Notes under the pieces: model-generated
What the model was told of the DNA's origin: nothing
Database searches by the model: none
The model's input: only the letters and a program-made list of their open reading frames with translations
Part shown: positions 53,178 to 61,490 of the stretch, piece by piece
Layout: the number at the start of each line of letters is the position of its first letter
Position numbering within the stretch: position 1 is the stretch's first letter
DNA from: Nostocales cyanobacterium HT-58-2
GTDB taxonomy: Bacteria > Cyanobacteriota > Cyanobacteriia > Cyanobacteriales > Nostocaceae
Direction: 5' to 3'
Assembly (NCBI GenBank): GCA_002163975.1
Contig: CP019636.1
Coordinates: forward strand, 5,087,501-5,151,500
DNA: 64,000 bases
Translations under genes and position numbers: made by a program

Positions 53178-54530
53178 ATGCAACCCAAGGACTGGATAAA
53201 TTTTTTCTTCTGGATTGTATTCGCTTTAAGTGGTGCAAACTTATGTTGCATCAACAAGGTAGATGCGGCGCGGGCTGCAAATACAGACCTATCAACGAGT
53301 GAAGACAAGCTAGCATTAAAGATACCATCTTTAGGGGTTGCGTGGATACCCGCTCAATCGAGCCAAGAGCGTGCGCAAAAAGTCACATCACAAGAAACGT
53401 ACAAAACGATTTTTGGGAAAGCAGTGGGGCAACAGTTACACCAACAGGGGGTTGTCTCTTGTGCAAGAAGCTCAACAATCTGTGTTGCCAGTACTGAAAG
53501 TCAGATCTCAAGGTTATATTCGCAAGTACCACCAGAGCAACCACCGCCACCCACTCTTGAACAAAATCCAGTCTCGCCAACACCCGAACAAAATTCGATA
53601 CCACCGATACAGCAACGTTTACCAGTACCTGAAGCAGATAACGCACAAAGATTGGAAAGGTTATTGCAAAGATTGCAAGAGCAGGAACAATCAGCCACCG
53701 AACCTAACTTTGGTGAACTGGGAAAACTGATGGTGCGGGAACGACAACTAGAACAGCTACCACTCCCGCAGCGTCCTGAGCGTCAGCCAAGACAAGTAGG
53801 TTACTTACAGGCTCATGTTGGCTATTTCCAGACAAGTAATATTTTTTCTTCAAAAGTAAACCCAATAGAAGATGGCTTATTTTATTCTGGATTAACCCTA
53901 GCCTCAACGCCTTTGCCTTTGGGACGCAGAACTTTTTTGAATGGCTCAATCAGTGGTAACTTGATTCGTTACTTAGATCAATCGAAATACAATTATAACC
54001 AGGTGAGATTTAATGTAGGGGTTTACCAGCAGCTATCACCACGAATGTACGGAGAAATTGGATGGAGCAATCAACAGTTATTTTATGCTAGAAATGGCAG
54101 TAGCTTTGACGCAGGTGATCGCTTTTTAAATGAGAATTCCTTCCGCTTGTCTTTGGGACGACGAGATCCACTCACACCCAAATTAATGTTAGATAGCTTC
54201 TACGAATTGCGTTTAAGTCTGACTGATCCTCCCAGTAATCAAGATAATCGCGATCGCGTTATTAATTCTGTGTGGGTTTCTTTGAACTACTACCTGAAGC
54301 AATCCCTCCAAGTAGGTGTTGACTACCAGTTTGGTTTGTCAAACTTTACCCAGCGCCCAAGAGAAGACCTTTATCATCGGTTATATGGTCACTTGACTTA
54401 TGGGGTGTCCGACTACACGAATCTTAGTTTACAGGGAGGGTACAACTTAGGTAGTTCTACTGAAAATAATATTGATTTTGATGGCTGGTTCTTTTCTATC
54501 AATTACAATTTGGAATTAGGTCGATTTTGA
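53178..54530 (+). CDS. Outer-membrane beta-barrel-like protein
   Basis: Signal peptide WINFFFWIVFALSGANLCCI. Residues ~110-190 are a Pro/Gln/Glu-rich low-complexity stretch (PEQPPPPTLEQNPVSPTPEQ). From ~210 to the end, alternating polar/hydrophobic strands with many Tyr and Asn and final LELGRF (aromatic C-terminal residue) suggest a beta barrel: VGYFQTSNIFSSK, YSGLTLASTP, SPRMYGEIGWSNQQLFY, SLGRRDPLTPKLMLD, VSLNYYLKQSLQVGVDYQFG. I do not recognise a named family. Divergent from the FecR-domain gene. Confidence 0.8.
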   Translation: MQPKDWINFFFWIVFALSGANLCCINKVDAARAANTDLSTSEDKLALKIPSLGVAWIPAQSSQERAQKVTSQETYKTIFGKAVGQQLHQQGVVSCARSSTICVASTESQISRLYSQVPPEQPPPPTLEQNPVSPTPEQNSIPPIQQRLPVPEADNAQRLERLLQRLQEQEQSATEPNFGELGKLMVRERQLEQLPLPQRPERQPRQVGYLQAHVGYFQTSNIFSSKVNPIEDGLFYSGLTLASTPLPLGRRTFLNGSISGNLIRYLDQSKYNYNQVRFNVGVYQQLSPRMYGEIGWSNQQLFYARNGSSFDAGDRFLNENSFRLSLGRRDPLTPKLMLDSFYELRLSLTDPPSNQDNRDRVINSVWVSLNYYLKQSLQVGVDYQFGLSNFTQRPREDLYHRLYGHLTYGVSDYTNLSLQGGYNLGSSTENNIDFDGWFFSINYNLELGRF

Positions 54531-54555
54531 GTTTTTTCCTGATGAATTATTTTTT

Positions 54556-55080
54556 CTAAATTATTTTTGTCAAATCATAAGACACTTGCAGCAAACCGGA
54601 ATCATAAGTTTTAACATCTTTCAACTCAAGTGCTGTTTCCAAGCTGGGATCGTTCATAATCAGTGGAATTCCACTTCCTAATATAATCGGGTGTATTGAG
54701 AGAATCAATTCATCAACAAAACCATGCTTCATGAAATAATGGACCGTTTGTGCTCCGCCAACTAACCAAATATCACGACCGCTTGATTGACGTAACGTGT
54801 TAATGAAGTTCTTCCAATCATCCCTGACAAATTCCACGTTGTTGTCTGTTTCGGCTTGCACAGTTTTTGAAAAAACAAAAGCTTCTTTGCCTTTATATGG
54901 GTATTCCCCAAAGGTAAGTGCTTGGTAATATGTTTTACTACCCATGAGCACTGTGTCAATTTGCTCGAAGAACTCATTGTAACCGTAGTCTTGGTCGGTG
55001 AATAGCCAATCTATCTCTCCTGATGTCCTCGCAATGTACCCGTCAAGACTAGAGGCAATAAATAACCTTATTTTGCGCAT
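54556..55080 (-). CDS. RibD C-terminal/DHFR-fold reductase
   Basis: ATG 55080 (MRKIRLFIASSLDGYIART) has GGGAG upstream; the frame extends to 55173. The fold is that of RibD-C/dihydrofolate reductase-like proteins: GYIARTSGEIDWL, DTVLMGSKTYYQALTFGEYP, VFSKTVQ, RDIWLVGGAQTVHYFMKHGF, ELILSIHPIILGSGIPLI. It would reduce a small substrate with NAD(P)H, but which one is not shown. Convergent with the outer-membrane protein gene. Confidence 0.88.
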   Translation of the reverse strand: MRKIRLFIASSLDGYIARTSGEIDWLFTDQDYGYNEFFEQIDTVLMGSKTYYQALTFGEYPYKGKEAFVFSKTVQAETDNNVEFVRDDWKNFINTLRQSSGRDIWLVGGAQTVHYFMKHGFVDELILSIHPIILGSGIPLIMNDPSLETALELKDVKTYDSGLLQVSYDLTKII

Positions 55081-55185
55081 GGTCTTCTCCCGTTTCAAGG
55101 ACTCGCAGACTAATACTACTCTCACCAAGCAAGACTTTACGGAAAAATTGGTTAATGTGCGTTTCCATAGCACTGTATTAACTGC

Positions 55186-56664
55186 TCAATAACCAGATGG
55201 GTGTTGGAAAGTACTAACCACTTTGTTAATCTCCTGAGCGATCGCCAGTAGTTCCATTTCTCGCCATCGCTTACCAACAATTTGCATTCCAATTGGTAAT
55301 CCGTTTTTGGTTTGTCCAATTGGAATTACGACGACTGGATGCCCTGTGAGATTAAATGGCACTGTGTAAACACCCGATGCCATCATGTATGGCACTTTTC
55401 TACCTTCCACATCAACGGCTTCGCCCTTAGCGCGGTGTGTAAATGCGGTTGTCATTGCTACAGGACACAGCCATACGTCCCACTGCTGTAGTTCCTTGTC
55501 CATTTGAGCAATAAGGCGATCGCGCTGGGTCAACGCTTCAAAATAGCTCTTCAATGTTGGATGAAACCAGATAGATAGCCCTATACCTGCGACATTACTC
55601 AGTCGGCGTAAATTGCCATCACCCTGAGTCGCCTCACGAAATAGAAAGGCGATCGAATTACGAGCATAATCAAACGTAGTTGGTTGCGAATACATGAGAT
55701 TGTAAGTGGCGACGGCGTAGTAAATCTGCAAAGCTGCAACAAAATCAAATTCTGGCACCCACTGCTCAATCTGTGTTCCTACATTGGCAAGTTTTTTGGC
55801 AACAGATTCAATTGCTGATTTTATCTGTGAAGCAACTGGGAACTTTAGCCATTCATCTGTCCAAGCGATTCTTAAATTTTGTAAAGTTTTGCCAGTAGGC
55901 ACATCCAGTGGTACTGGAGGAATATCAGGCTGATGTGGATCAGAACCAGCAATCAGTTGCAGGCACAGGCGCAAATCTTCCACAGAACGGGCAAGTGCAC
56001 CAACAGTTAACATTTGCCGGATACAGTGAGGTCTTCCTGGAATTTCAGGGATATGACCTGTTGTGGGGACGCGGCGATCAGTCGGCTTGAGTCCAAACAC
56101 ACCACAAAAGTGAGCAGGCTGACGAATGGAGCCGCCAAAGTCTGAGCAGATATCTAATGAGGATAAACCCGCCGCAATTGCAGCCGCACCACCACTGGAG
56201 CTTCCACCGGATGTGCAATCTAAGTTCCAAGGATTATTCACGCGAGGGAATAAATCGTTAATGCCTTGATAGTCACCTGAACTATCAGCTAGGTTCGTTT
56301 TACCCAGGATAACTGCTCCAGCAGCACGAAGCCTCGCAACAACCGTTGCATCCCGTTTTGGAATGTAGTTCTTAAGGAGTTTATATCCTCCAGTCGTCAG
56401 CAGTTCTGCCGTTTCAAATGCATCTTTAATCGTAATTGGCACTCCATGCAGAATGCCCCAGTTCTCACCTCGTGCTAGAGCTTCATCAGCCTGTTTGGCG
56501 CGTTGACGAGCGCGTTCTTCATCAAGGGTGCAGATGGCGTTGAGTTTGGAATTTTGTTTGGCGATTTGCGCTAAATAAGCATTCAGAACTTCAACTGAAG
56601 AGACTGCACCATCGCGAATCATCTGAGCAAGCTGATGGGCAGGCATAAAGACTAGATTGCTCAT
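55186..56664 (-). CDS. Amidase (amidase signature family)
   Basis: Hydrolyses C-N amide bonds. Ser-cisSer-Lys triad: the Lys lies in VPITIKDAFETA, the cis-Ser and acylated Ser in GGSSSGGAAAIAAGLS and SDFGGSIRQPAHFCGVFGLK. ATG 56664 (MSNLVFMPAHQLAQMIRDGA) fits the usual domain start; an ATG at 56712 gives a short hydrophobic extension. At 492 residues it is close to family length. The divergent TetR gene is a probable regulator. Confidence 0.92.
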   Translation of the reverse strand: MSNLVFMPAHQLAQMIRDGAVSSVEVLNAYLAQIAKQNSKLNAICTLDEERARQRAKQADEALARGENWGILHGVPITIKDAFETAELLTTGGYKLLKNYIPKRDATVVARLRAAGAVILGKTNLADSSGDYQGINDLFPRVNNPWNLDCTSGGSSSGGAAAIAAGLSSLDICSDFGGSIRQPAHFCGVFGLKPTDRRVPTTGHIPEIPGRPHCIRQMLTVGALARSVEDLRLCLQLIAGSDPHQPDIPPVPLDVPTGKTLQNLRIAWTDEWLKFPVASQIKSAIESVAKKLANVGTQIEQWVPEFDFVAALQIYYAVATYNLMYSQPTTFDYARNSIAFLFREATQGDGNLRRLSNVAGIGLSIWFHPTLKSYFEALTQRDRLIAQMDKELQQWDVWLCPVAMTTAFTHRAKGEAVDVEGRKVPYMMASGVYTVPFNLTGHPVVVIPIGQTKNGLPIGMQIVGKRWREMELLAIAQEINKVVSTFQHPSGY

Positions 56665-56743
56665 AGTGACTTTTCTGGAAAATAGCAGGGCAAGAACCGA
56701 GATTGTGGTCATCCAGACTTAAATCTCGATAAAATTAATTGTA

Positions 56744-56771
56744 TTAACTTTTAGTTAATTAAGTTAACTAA
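56744..56771. promoter_or_regulatory. Candidate TetR operator between amidase and tetR
   Basis: TTAGTTAA (56751-56758) and TTAACTAA (56764-56771) are an exact inverted pair with a 5-base spacer, and TTAACT (56744-56749) with AGTTAA forms a second overlapping one. The site is 12 bases before the tetR start and in the divergent interval. Confidence 0.6.
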
Positions 56772-56783
56772 TTAGGTTTTTCT

Positions 56784-57371
56784 ATGGGTCGCCCCAAGAA
56801 AGAAAACTCGTTAACGCGGCAGGATGTCATTGAAACCGCGATCGCTTGCCTTGATCGAGAAGGAGAGTCTGCCCTTGGCGTGAATCGTGTAGCACGGGAA
56901 CTGGGCATCAAGCCACCTGCAATTTATAAGCATCTTGATGGCAACGCCGCATTACGCCAAGCCGTTGTGTTAGCCATTTGGCAGAGATTTTTCGCCTATT
57001 ACAAGCAACAAACCGTTGGATTGAGCGATCCTCGTGCGCTTCTGGTGGCAGGTGGACACGCAACCCGTAATTTTGCGCGATCGCATCCAGCGCTTTATAA
57101 GGTGATGATGCAAGTGCAATTACAACCTACCGATTCAGAGGCTTTCCCAATCATCCAAGAAGCCCTGAGCTTCTTCAGAACTGGTTTGGAAGCCTATAAC
57201 TTCACTGAAAATCAACTGATTGATGTCATGCGCATGGTAAATGCTGCGGTTTCTGGTTTTATTGCTGTAGAGCAAGCAGGATTGCTAACACTCAACCGTT
57301 CAACTGATGAGAGTTTTGAAGTGATGCTTGATGCACTATTTGCTGCGATTGAACACATAAGGGCAAGTTGA
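56784..57371 (+). CDS. TetR-family transcriptional regulator
   Basis: N-terminal HTH: LTRQDVIETAIACLDREGES then ALGVNRVARELGIKPPAIYK with HLDGN. The rest (about 75-190) is a TetR ligand-binding domain of the WHG kind (GGHATRNFARSHPALYKVMM). 195 residues. Located divergently from the amidase gene with a strongly palindromic intervening site. Likely controls both genes. Ligand unknown. Confidence 0.9.
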   Translation: MGRPKKENSLTRQDVIETAIACLDREGESALGVNRVARELGIKPPAIYKHLDGNAALRQAVVLAIWQRFFAYYKQQTVGLSDPRALLVAGGHATRNFARSHPALYKVMMQVQLQPTDSEAFPIIQEALSFFRTGLEAYNFTENQLIDVMRMVNAAVSGFIAVEQAGLLTLNRSTDESFEVMLDALFAAIEHIRAS

Positions 57372-57527
57372 CTAACTTACTATTCAACTCAACCGCATAA
57401 ATGAGGTTTAATACTGACTATTAGATATCTCGCACCTTGCTATCAGCACATTCAATTGCCAAAAACTTGCTGACTTATCTATAATTTGTTACAAAAGTAC
57501 AGAGAACTTCTATAAAGTTAAACTCGA

Positions 57528-58322
57528 ATGTTAGGCGGAATCACTGGTTTCACAGATCCTAAAGGCACTGACTGGGGAGAGCAAATGCTCAACACAGTTG
57601 CGAGCCAAACGATTCGCCGTTTGTTCACTCAAAGCGAGTCAGTGGAAGTCTCTGTTCGCTGCTATCCCTCAAGTAAACTCTTGCAAGGCAGCATAGATAG
57701 CTTCAAAATGAAAGGTCGTGGCTTGGTTATCCGCAGAGATTTCGCTGCCGAGGAAATTTCTATAGAAACTGATGCCGTTGCCATTGACTTTAGCTCGGTT
57801 TTGAGCGGTAAGCTGCGCCTAAAGCAACCTACTCAAGCTATCGCTCAAGTTGTCCTATTAGAAGAAGGTATCAACCAATCTTTTAAAGCAGAATTGGTGA
57901 GAAAGCGACTGGAAAATCTTACAGTACCAGCATTGACAGCAATATCTGGCGGTCAACCAGTTTCTTTTCCCGATGTCCAGGTACAGTTACTACCTCAAAA
58001 TCGACTGCGGATTATAGCCAAGGCAGATTTAAATAATGGTGAACTTGTACAGTTGAATATGACTGTCACAATAGGTATTGAACGACGACGACGTATTTCT
58101 TTTAAAGAACCAGAAATTGAACTTGACCAAGTACCAGAAGAGCAAAAGGAAATTTCCCAAACTTTGAGTTTGGCGCTGGTGGAAATTTTGGATAATATGG
58201 TGGACTTAGACCGATTTGACTTAGATGGGGTGAAAATGCGCCTCAATCGTTTAGAAACAGAGGGTCAGCGGCTCATTTTTAGTGGTTATGCAGAGATTGA
58301 GCGTATTCCTAAAAATCCCTAA
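57528..58322 (+). CDS. DUF2993 (LmeA-like) family protein
   Basis: 264 residues of beta-rich sequence with a repeated Ile/Val pattern (VEVSVRCYPSSKLLQGSIDS, GRGLVIRRDFAAEEISIETD, AVAIDFSSVLSGKLRLKQPT). This is the DUF2993 family, whose actinobacterial member LmeA binds phospholipid; a lipid-binding role is possible here. Some members have a signal peptide, but this one starts MLGGITGFTDPKG with none. A short C-terminal coil (about 215-245). Confidence 0.83.
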   Translation: MLGGITGFTDPKGTDWGEQMLNTVASQTIRRLFTQSESVEVSVRCYPSSKLLQGSIDSFKMKGRGLVIRRDFAAEEISIETDAVAIDFSSVLSGKLRLKQPTQAIAQVVLLEEGINQSFKAELVRKRLENLTVPALTAISGGQPVSFPDVQVQLLPQNRLRIIAKADLNNGELVQLNMTVTIGIERRRRISFKEPEIELDQVPEEQKEISQTLSLALVEILDNMVDLDRFDLDGVKMRLNRLETEGQRLIFSGYAEIERIPKNP

Positions 58323-58470
58323 TTTCTTATTTAACCTCTTGTAAAAATCAGGTTTAGGAGATTCAGAACCACAGATGTACACAGACAAACACAGATGAGT
58401 TATGTATACTTATTTGTGATTTCATCTTTATTTATCCCCATCAAATTGAGATAGAGGCTTCAAAAGATGA

Positions 58471-58491
58471 TTCCCAGGCGAAACCTGGGAA
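58471..58491. terminator. TTCCCAGG/CCTGGGAA hairpin
   Basis: TTCCCAGG (58471-58478), a 5-base loop CGAAA, and CCTGGGAA (58484-58491) form a perfect 8-bp stem between the convergent DUF2993 and ugd genes. It may be a bidirectional terminator or a dispersed repeat. Confidence 0.55.
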
Positions 58492-58510
58492 CATACAACA
58501 AAATATTAAG

Positions 58511-59911
58511 TTAACGCCCAATACCTACATATTGGAAGCCCGCCCTAACTATTGTCTCAGGGTCAAGGAAGTTTCGACCGTCAATCATAACAGGGTGGTT
58601 CATCAATGTTGCCATCTTAGCGTAGTCCAAGTGCTTAAACTGTTGCCATTCAGTGACAAGTACTAAAGCATCGCAGCTATCAGCAAGTCTTTCAGCATCA
58701 GTTTCTACCAGCACACCAGAGAGACCATGACGCATACCTGTTTGAGAAACAATCGGGTCGTATGCCTTGACTCTAGCTCCCAATCTATTCAACTGTTCAA
58801 TAATATTAAGCGCTGGAGCATCTCGCATATCATCAGTATCAGGCTTAAAGGTTAAACCCAATAATCCCACAGTTTTCCCTTTAAGGATTTTCAAGGTTTG
58901 TTGGAGTTTTTCAATCGCAAGCACACGCTGGCGTTCGTTGACGCTGACAGCAGCTTTTAGTAACTGAGTTTCGTAACCGTAGTCATCTGCGGTGTGAATC
59001 AGAGCCGCAACATCTTTGGGGAAGCAGGAACCACCCCAACCAATGCCAGCGTTTAAGAATTTGCTACCAATACGGGAATCTAAGCCGATACCTTTTGCGA
59101 CTTGGGTAACATCAGCACCAACGCGATCGCAAATATTTGCAATTTCGTTAATGAAACTAATCTTGGTTGCTAAAAAAGCATTAGCAGCGTATTTAATCAT
59201 CTCCGCCGAACTTAGGTCTGTTACCAGCACTGGCACTGGGGGTAGAGATGAGTCAGTGGCAAACTGGCGCTCAACAATGGGGGCATAGAGTTCTTTCATC
59301 ATAGCGATCGCCTTTGTGCTGTTGCTTCCCAGGACGATACGGTCAGGATTAAAAGTATCATATACTGCTGAGCCTTCCCGCAAAAACTCTGGATTGCTGA
59401 CGACATCAAATTCAGCTGTAATCTCAGGTAGCTTATCGTAACTTGGCGAGCCTCCAGCAGTTATCAGTGTTTTCTGGCGTTCAGCTATGCCATCTAAGAC
59501 AATCATGCGCACCCAGTCTCCTGAACCAATGGGTACAGTCGATTTATTCACAATCACCTTATACCCACCGTCTAAATGGGCACCAATACCACGGGCGACC
59601 GCTTCAACATAGCGAGTATCACTCTCCCCGGTTGGTAAAGGTGGTGTCCCCACGGCAATAAACAAAATTTCCCCGTGGGCGACGCCTGCAGCTAAGTCTG
59701 TTGAGAACTGAATTTTGCCTGTACTAATTGCAGATTGCATGATTTCTGACAGTCCAGGCTCAAAGATAGGTGACTGCCCAGACTTCATAATCTTAACTTT
59801 CTCTTCGTTATTATCTATACAAATAACATCATGCCCGATATGAGCTAAGCAAGCACCTGTAACCAGACCTACATAACCAGTACCGATGACGCAAACACGC
59901 ATTTTATTCAA
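58511..59911 (-). CDS. ugd: UDP-glucose 6-dehydrogenase
   Basis: Oxidises UDP-glucose to UDP-glucuronate with two NAD+. GAGGAA precedes the ATG. The Rossmann start is MRVCVIGTGYVGLVTGACLA, followed by IFIAVGTPPLPTGESD-type region, VNKSTVPIGS, NPEFLREGSA, the catalytic Cys in GIGWGGSCFPKDVAALI, and GLTFKPDTDDMRDAPALNII. 466 residues is normal. The UDP-glucuronate decarboxylase gene lies upstream on the same strand (70 bases), giving a two-gene UDP-xylose unit. Confidence 0.96.
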   Translation of the reverse strand: MNKMRVCVIGTGYVGLVTGACLAHIGHDVICIDNNEEKVKIMKSGQSPIFEPGLSEIMQSAISTGKIQFSTDLAAGVAHGEILFIAVGTPPLPTGESDTRYVEAVARGIGAHLDGGYKVIVNKSTVPIGSGDWVRMIVLDGIAERQKTLITAGGSPSYDKLPEITAEFDVVSNPEFLREGSAVYDTFNPDRIVLGSNSTKAIAMMKELYAPIVERQFATDSSLPPVPVLVTDLSSAEMIKYAANAFLATKISFINEIANICDRVGADVTQVAKGIGLDSRIGSKFLNAGIGWGGSCFPKDVAALIHTADDYGYETQLLKAAVSVNERQRVLAIEKLQQTLKILKGKTVGLLGLTFKPDTDDMRDAPALNIIEQLNRLGARVKAYDPIVSQTGMRHGLSGVLVETDAERLADSCDALVLVTEWQQFKHLDYAKMATLMNHPVMIDGRNFLDPETIVRAGFQYVGIGR

Positions 59912-59981
59912 TTCCTCACTTTTTTAGGGTTAATTTTAGAAGAAATCTTTCGCTTCCAACTTCTAAGTCTTTTTCTCAGTG

Positions 59982-60914
59982 CTAAGCACTCTTGAGACGC
60001 TCGCGGAAATCTTCTATAGTCAGTTTTAACCCTTGTTGCAAAGGAACAGTCGGTTCCCAATTTAACCAAGTTTTTGCCCTTGTAATATCAGGGCGACGGC
60101 GACGCGGATCATCAGAAGGCAATGGCTCAAATTTAATCTCTGCATCGGGGTTCACTAAGTTTTGCACTGTTTTGGCTAGTTCTAAAATTGTATATTCGTC
60201 AGGATTTCCCAAATTTACTGGACCAATGTAGTCGTTATTCATTAATCGTATCAGTCCATCTACTAAATCTGATACGTAGCAAAAACTACGAGTCTGTAAA
60301 CCCTCTCCGTAAACTGTTAAAGGAATACCTCGCAATGCTTGAACGACAAAGTTGCTCACGACTCGACCATCGTTTTCCAGCATTCGAGGTCCGTAAGTGT
60401 TAAATATACGGGCTACGCGAACATCAACTTTATTTTGTCTGTAGTAATCAAATGTCAATGTCTCAGCAATTCTTTTGCCTTCGTCGTAGCAGGAGCGAAT
60501 TCCAATAGGATTAACGTTACCCCAGTATTCTTCGCTTTGAGGATGAACTTCTGGATCGCCATAAACTTCACTAGTTGATGCCAATAAAAATCGTGCCTTC
60601 ACACGTTTAGCCAACCCCAACATATTAAGCGTCCCCATGACGTTAGTTTTTACTGTTTTCACAGGGTTGTACTGGTAGTGTACTGGAGAAGCTGGACAAG
60701 CCAGATGGTAAATTTGATCGACTTCTAGACGAATTGGCTCAGTGATATCATGACGGATCATTTCAAAGTAAGGATGATCAAGCCACTTGATTATGTTACC
60801 TTTGTGACCTGTGTAAAAGTTGTCTAGGCAAAGAATTTCGTGTCCTTCATTAATGAGTCGGTCAATTAAATGGGAACCAATAAACCCAGCACCGCCTGTC
60901 ACTAAGATTCTCAT
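59982..60914 (-). CDS. UDP-glucuronic acid decarboxylase (UDP-xylose synthase)
   Basis: Extended SDR that converts UDP-glucuronate to UDP-xylose. Signature: MRILVTGGAGFIGSHLIDRL, LDNFYTGHKGNI, YHLACPASPVHYQYNP, ARFLLASTSEVYGDPEVHPQ, the YDEGKRIAE (YxxxK) motif, RIFNTYGPRM, and the SDPRRRRPDI-like PSDDPRRRRPD. 310 residues matches the soluble bacterial form. It receives its substrate from the product of ugd, next door. Confidence 0.95.
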   Translation of the reverse strand: MRILVTGGAGFIGSHLIDRLINEGHEILCLDNFYTGHKGNIIKWLDHPYFEMIRHDITEPIRLEVDQIYHLACPASPVHYQYNPVKTVKTNVMGTLNMLGLAKRVKARFLLASTSEVYGDPEVHPQSEEYWGNVNPIGIRSCYDEGKRIAETLTFDYYRQNKVDVRVARIFNTYGPRMLENDGRVVSNFVVQALRGIPLTVYGEGLQTRSFCYVSDLVDGLIRLMNNDYIGPVNLGNPDEYTILELAKTVQNLVNPDAEIKFEPLPSDDPRRRRPDITRAKTWLNWEPTVPLQQGLKLTIEDFRERLKSA

Positions 60915-61490
60915 AATTTCTCAATTACTTACAGAATATTTGCAGAAATAATCGCACTTAGATTTAGATTACCCACCTCTAAAACCAGAATACATTACCA
61001 GTATGAGTCATTTCAAAGATTTTGCTAAACTGCTGTCTCTACTGGATACTTCTTTGTTATGTTTGTACTCTTTGGTTATGATTTGAACTAGCAAGAAAAA
61101 TAACAAATATATTCCGCCAGATGTAAGCTTTTTCTCGAAATTTCACCAAATCTTTAAAAAGATAAAGTTTTTCTAGTTAACTTTTTATTGAATACTCCGA
61201 TTTTTATAAAACCTTTTATATTATGAGCAAAAATCCTACAAAATTCCTTCTGCCACCTTTGTTTTTGATTTTTAGCTTTTACAAAAATGGGTTTCTTTTG
61301 ATAAATAAACGTCTGTTGATAAATTATGGTTCTTGTATAAATCTTTGCAATACAAAATAATCCAAGAATGAGAATAGCTTGAGGTTACTAGCAAAAAAAC
61401 TCACTTTTTTCAGTCTATTGTCACTCCTAAAGTGTGTACTCCAAATTTTCATTATTCCAACCTTTGTTATGCCATTATAGATATTAGTAA
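60915..61490. other. Gene-free AT-rich spacer
   Basis: About 575 AT-rich bases between the uxs and CPA2 antiporter genes, both on the minus strand. No ORF, RNA gene, or clear terminator; it should contain the uxs-ugd promoter. Confidence 0.45.
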
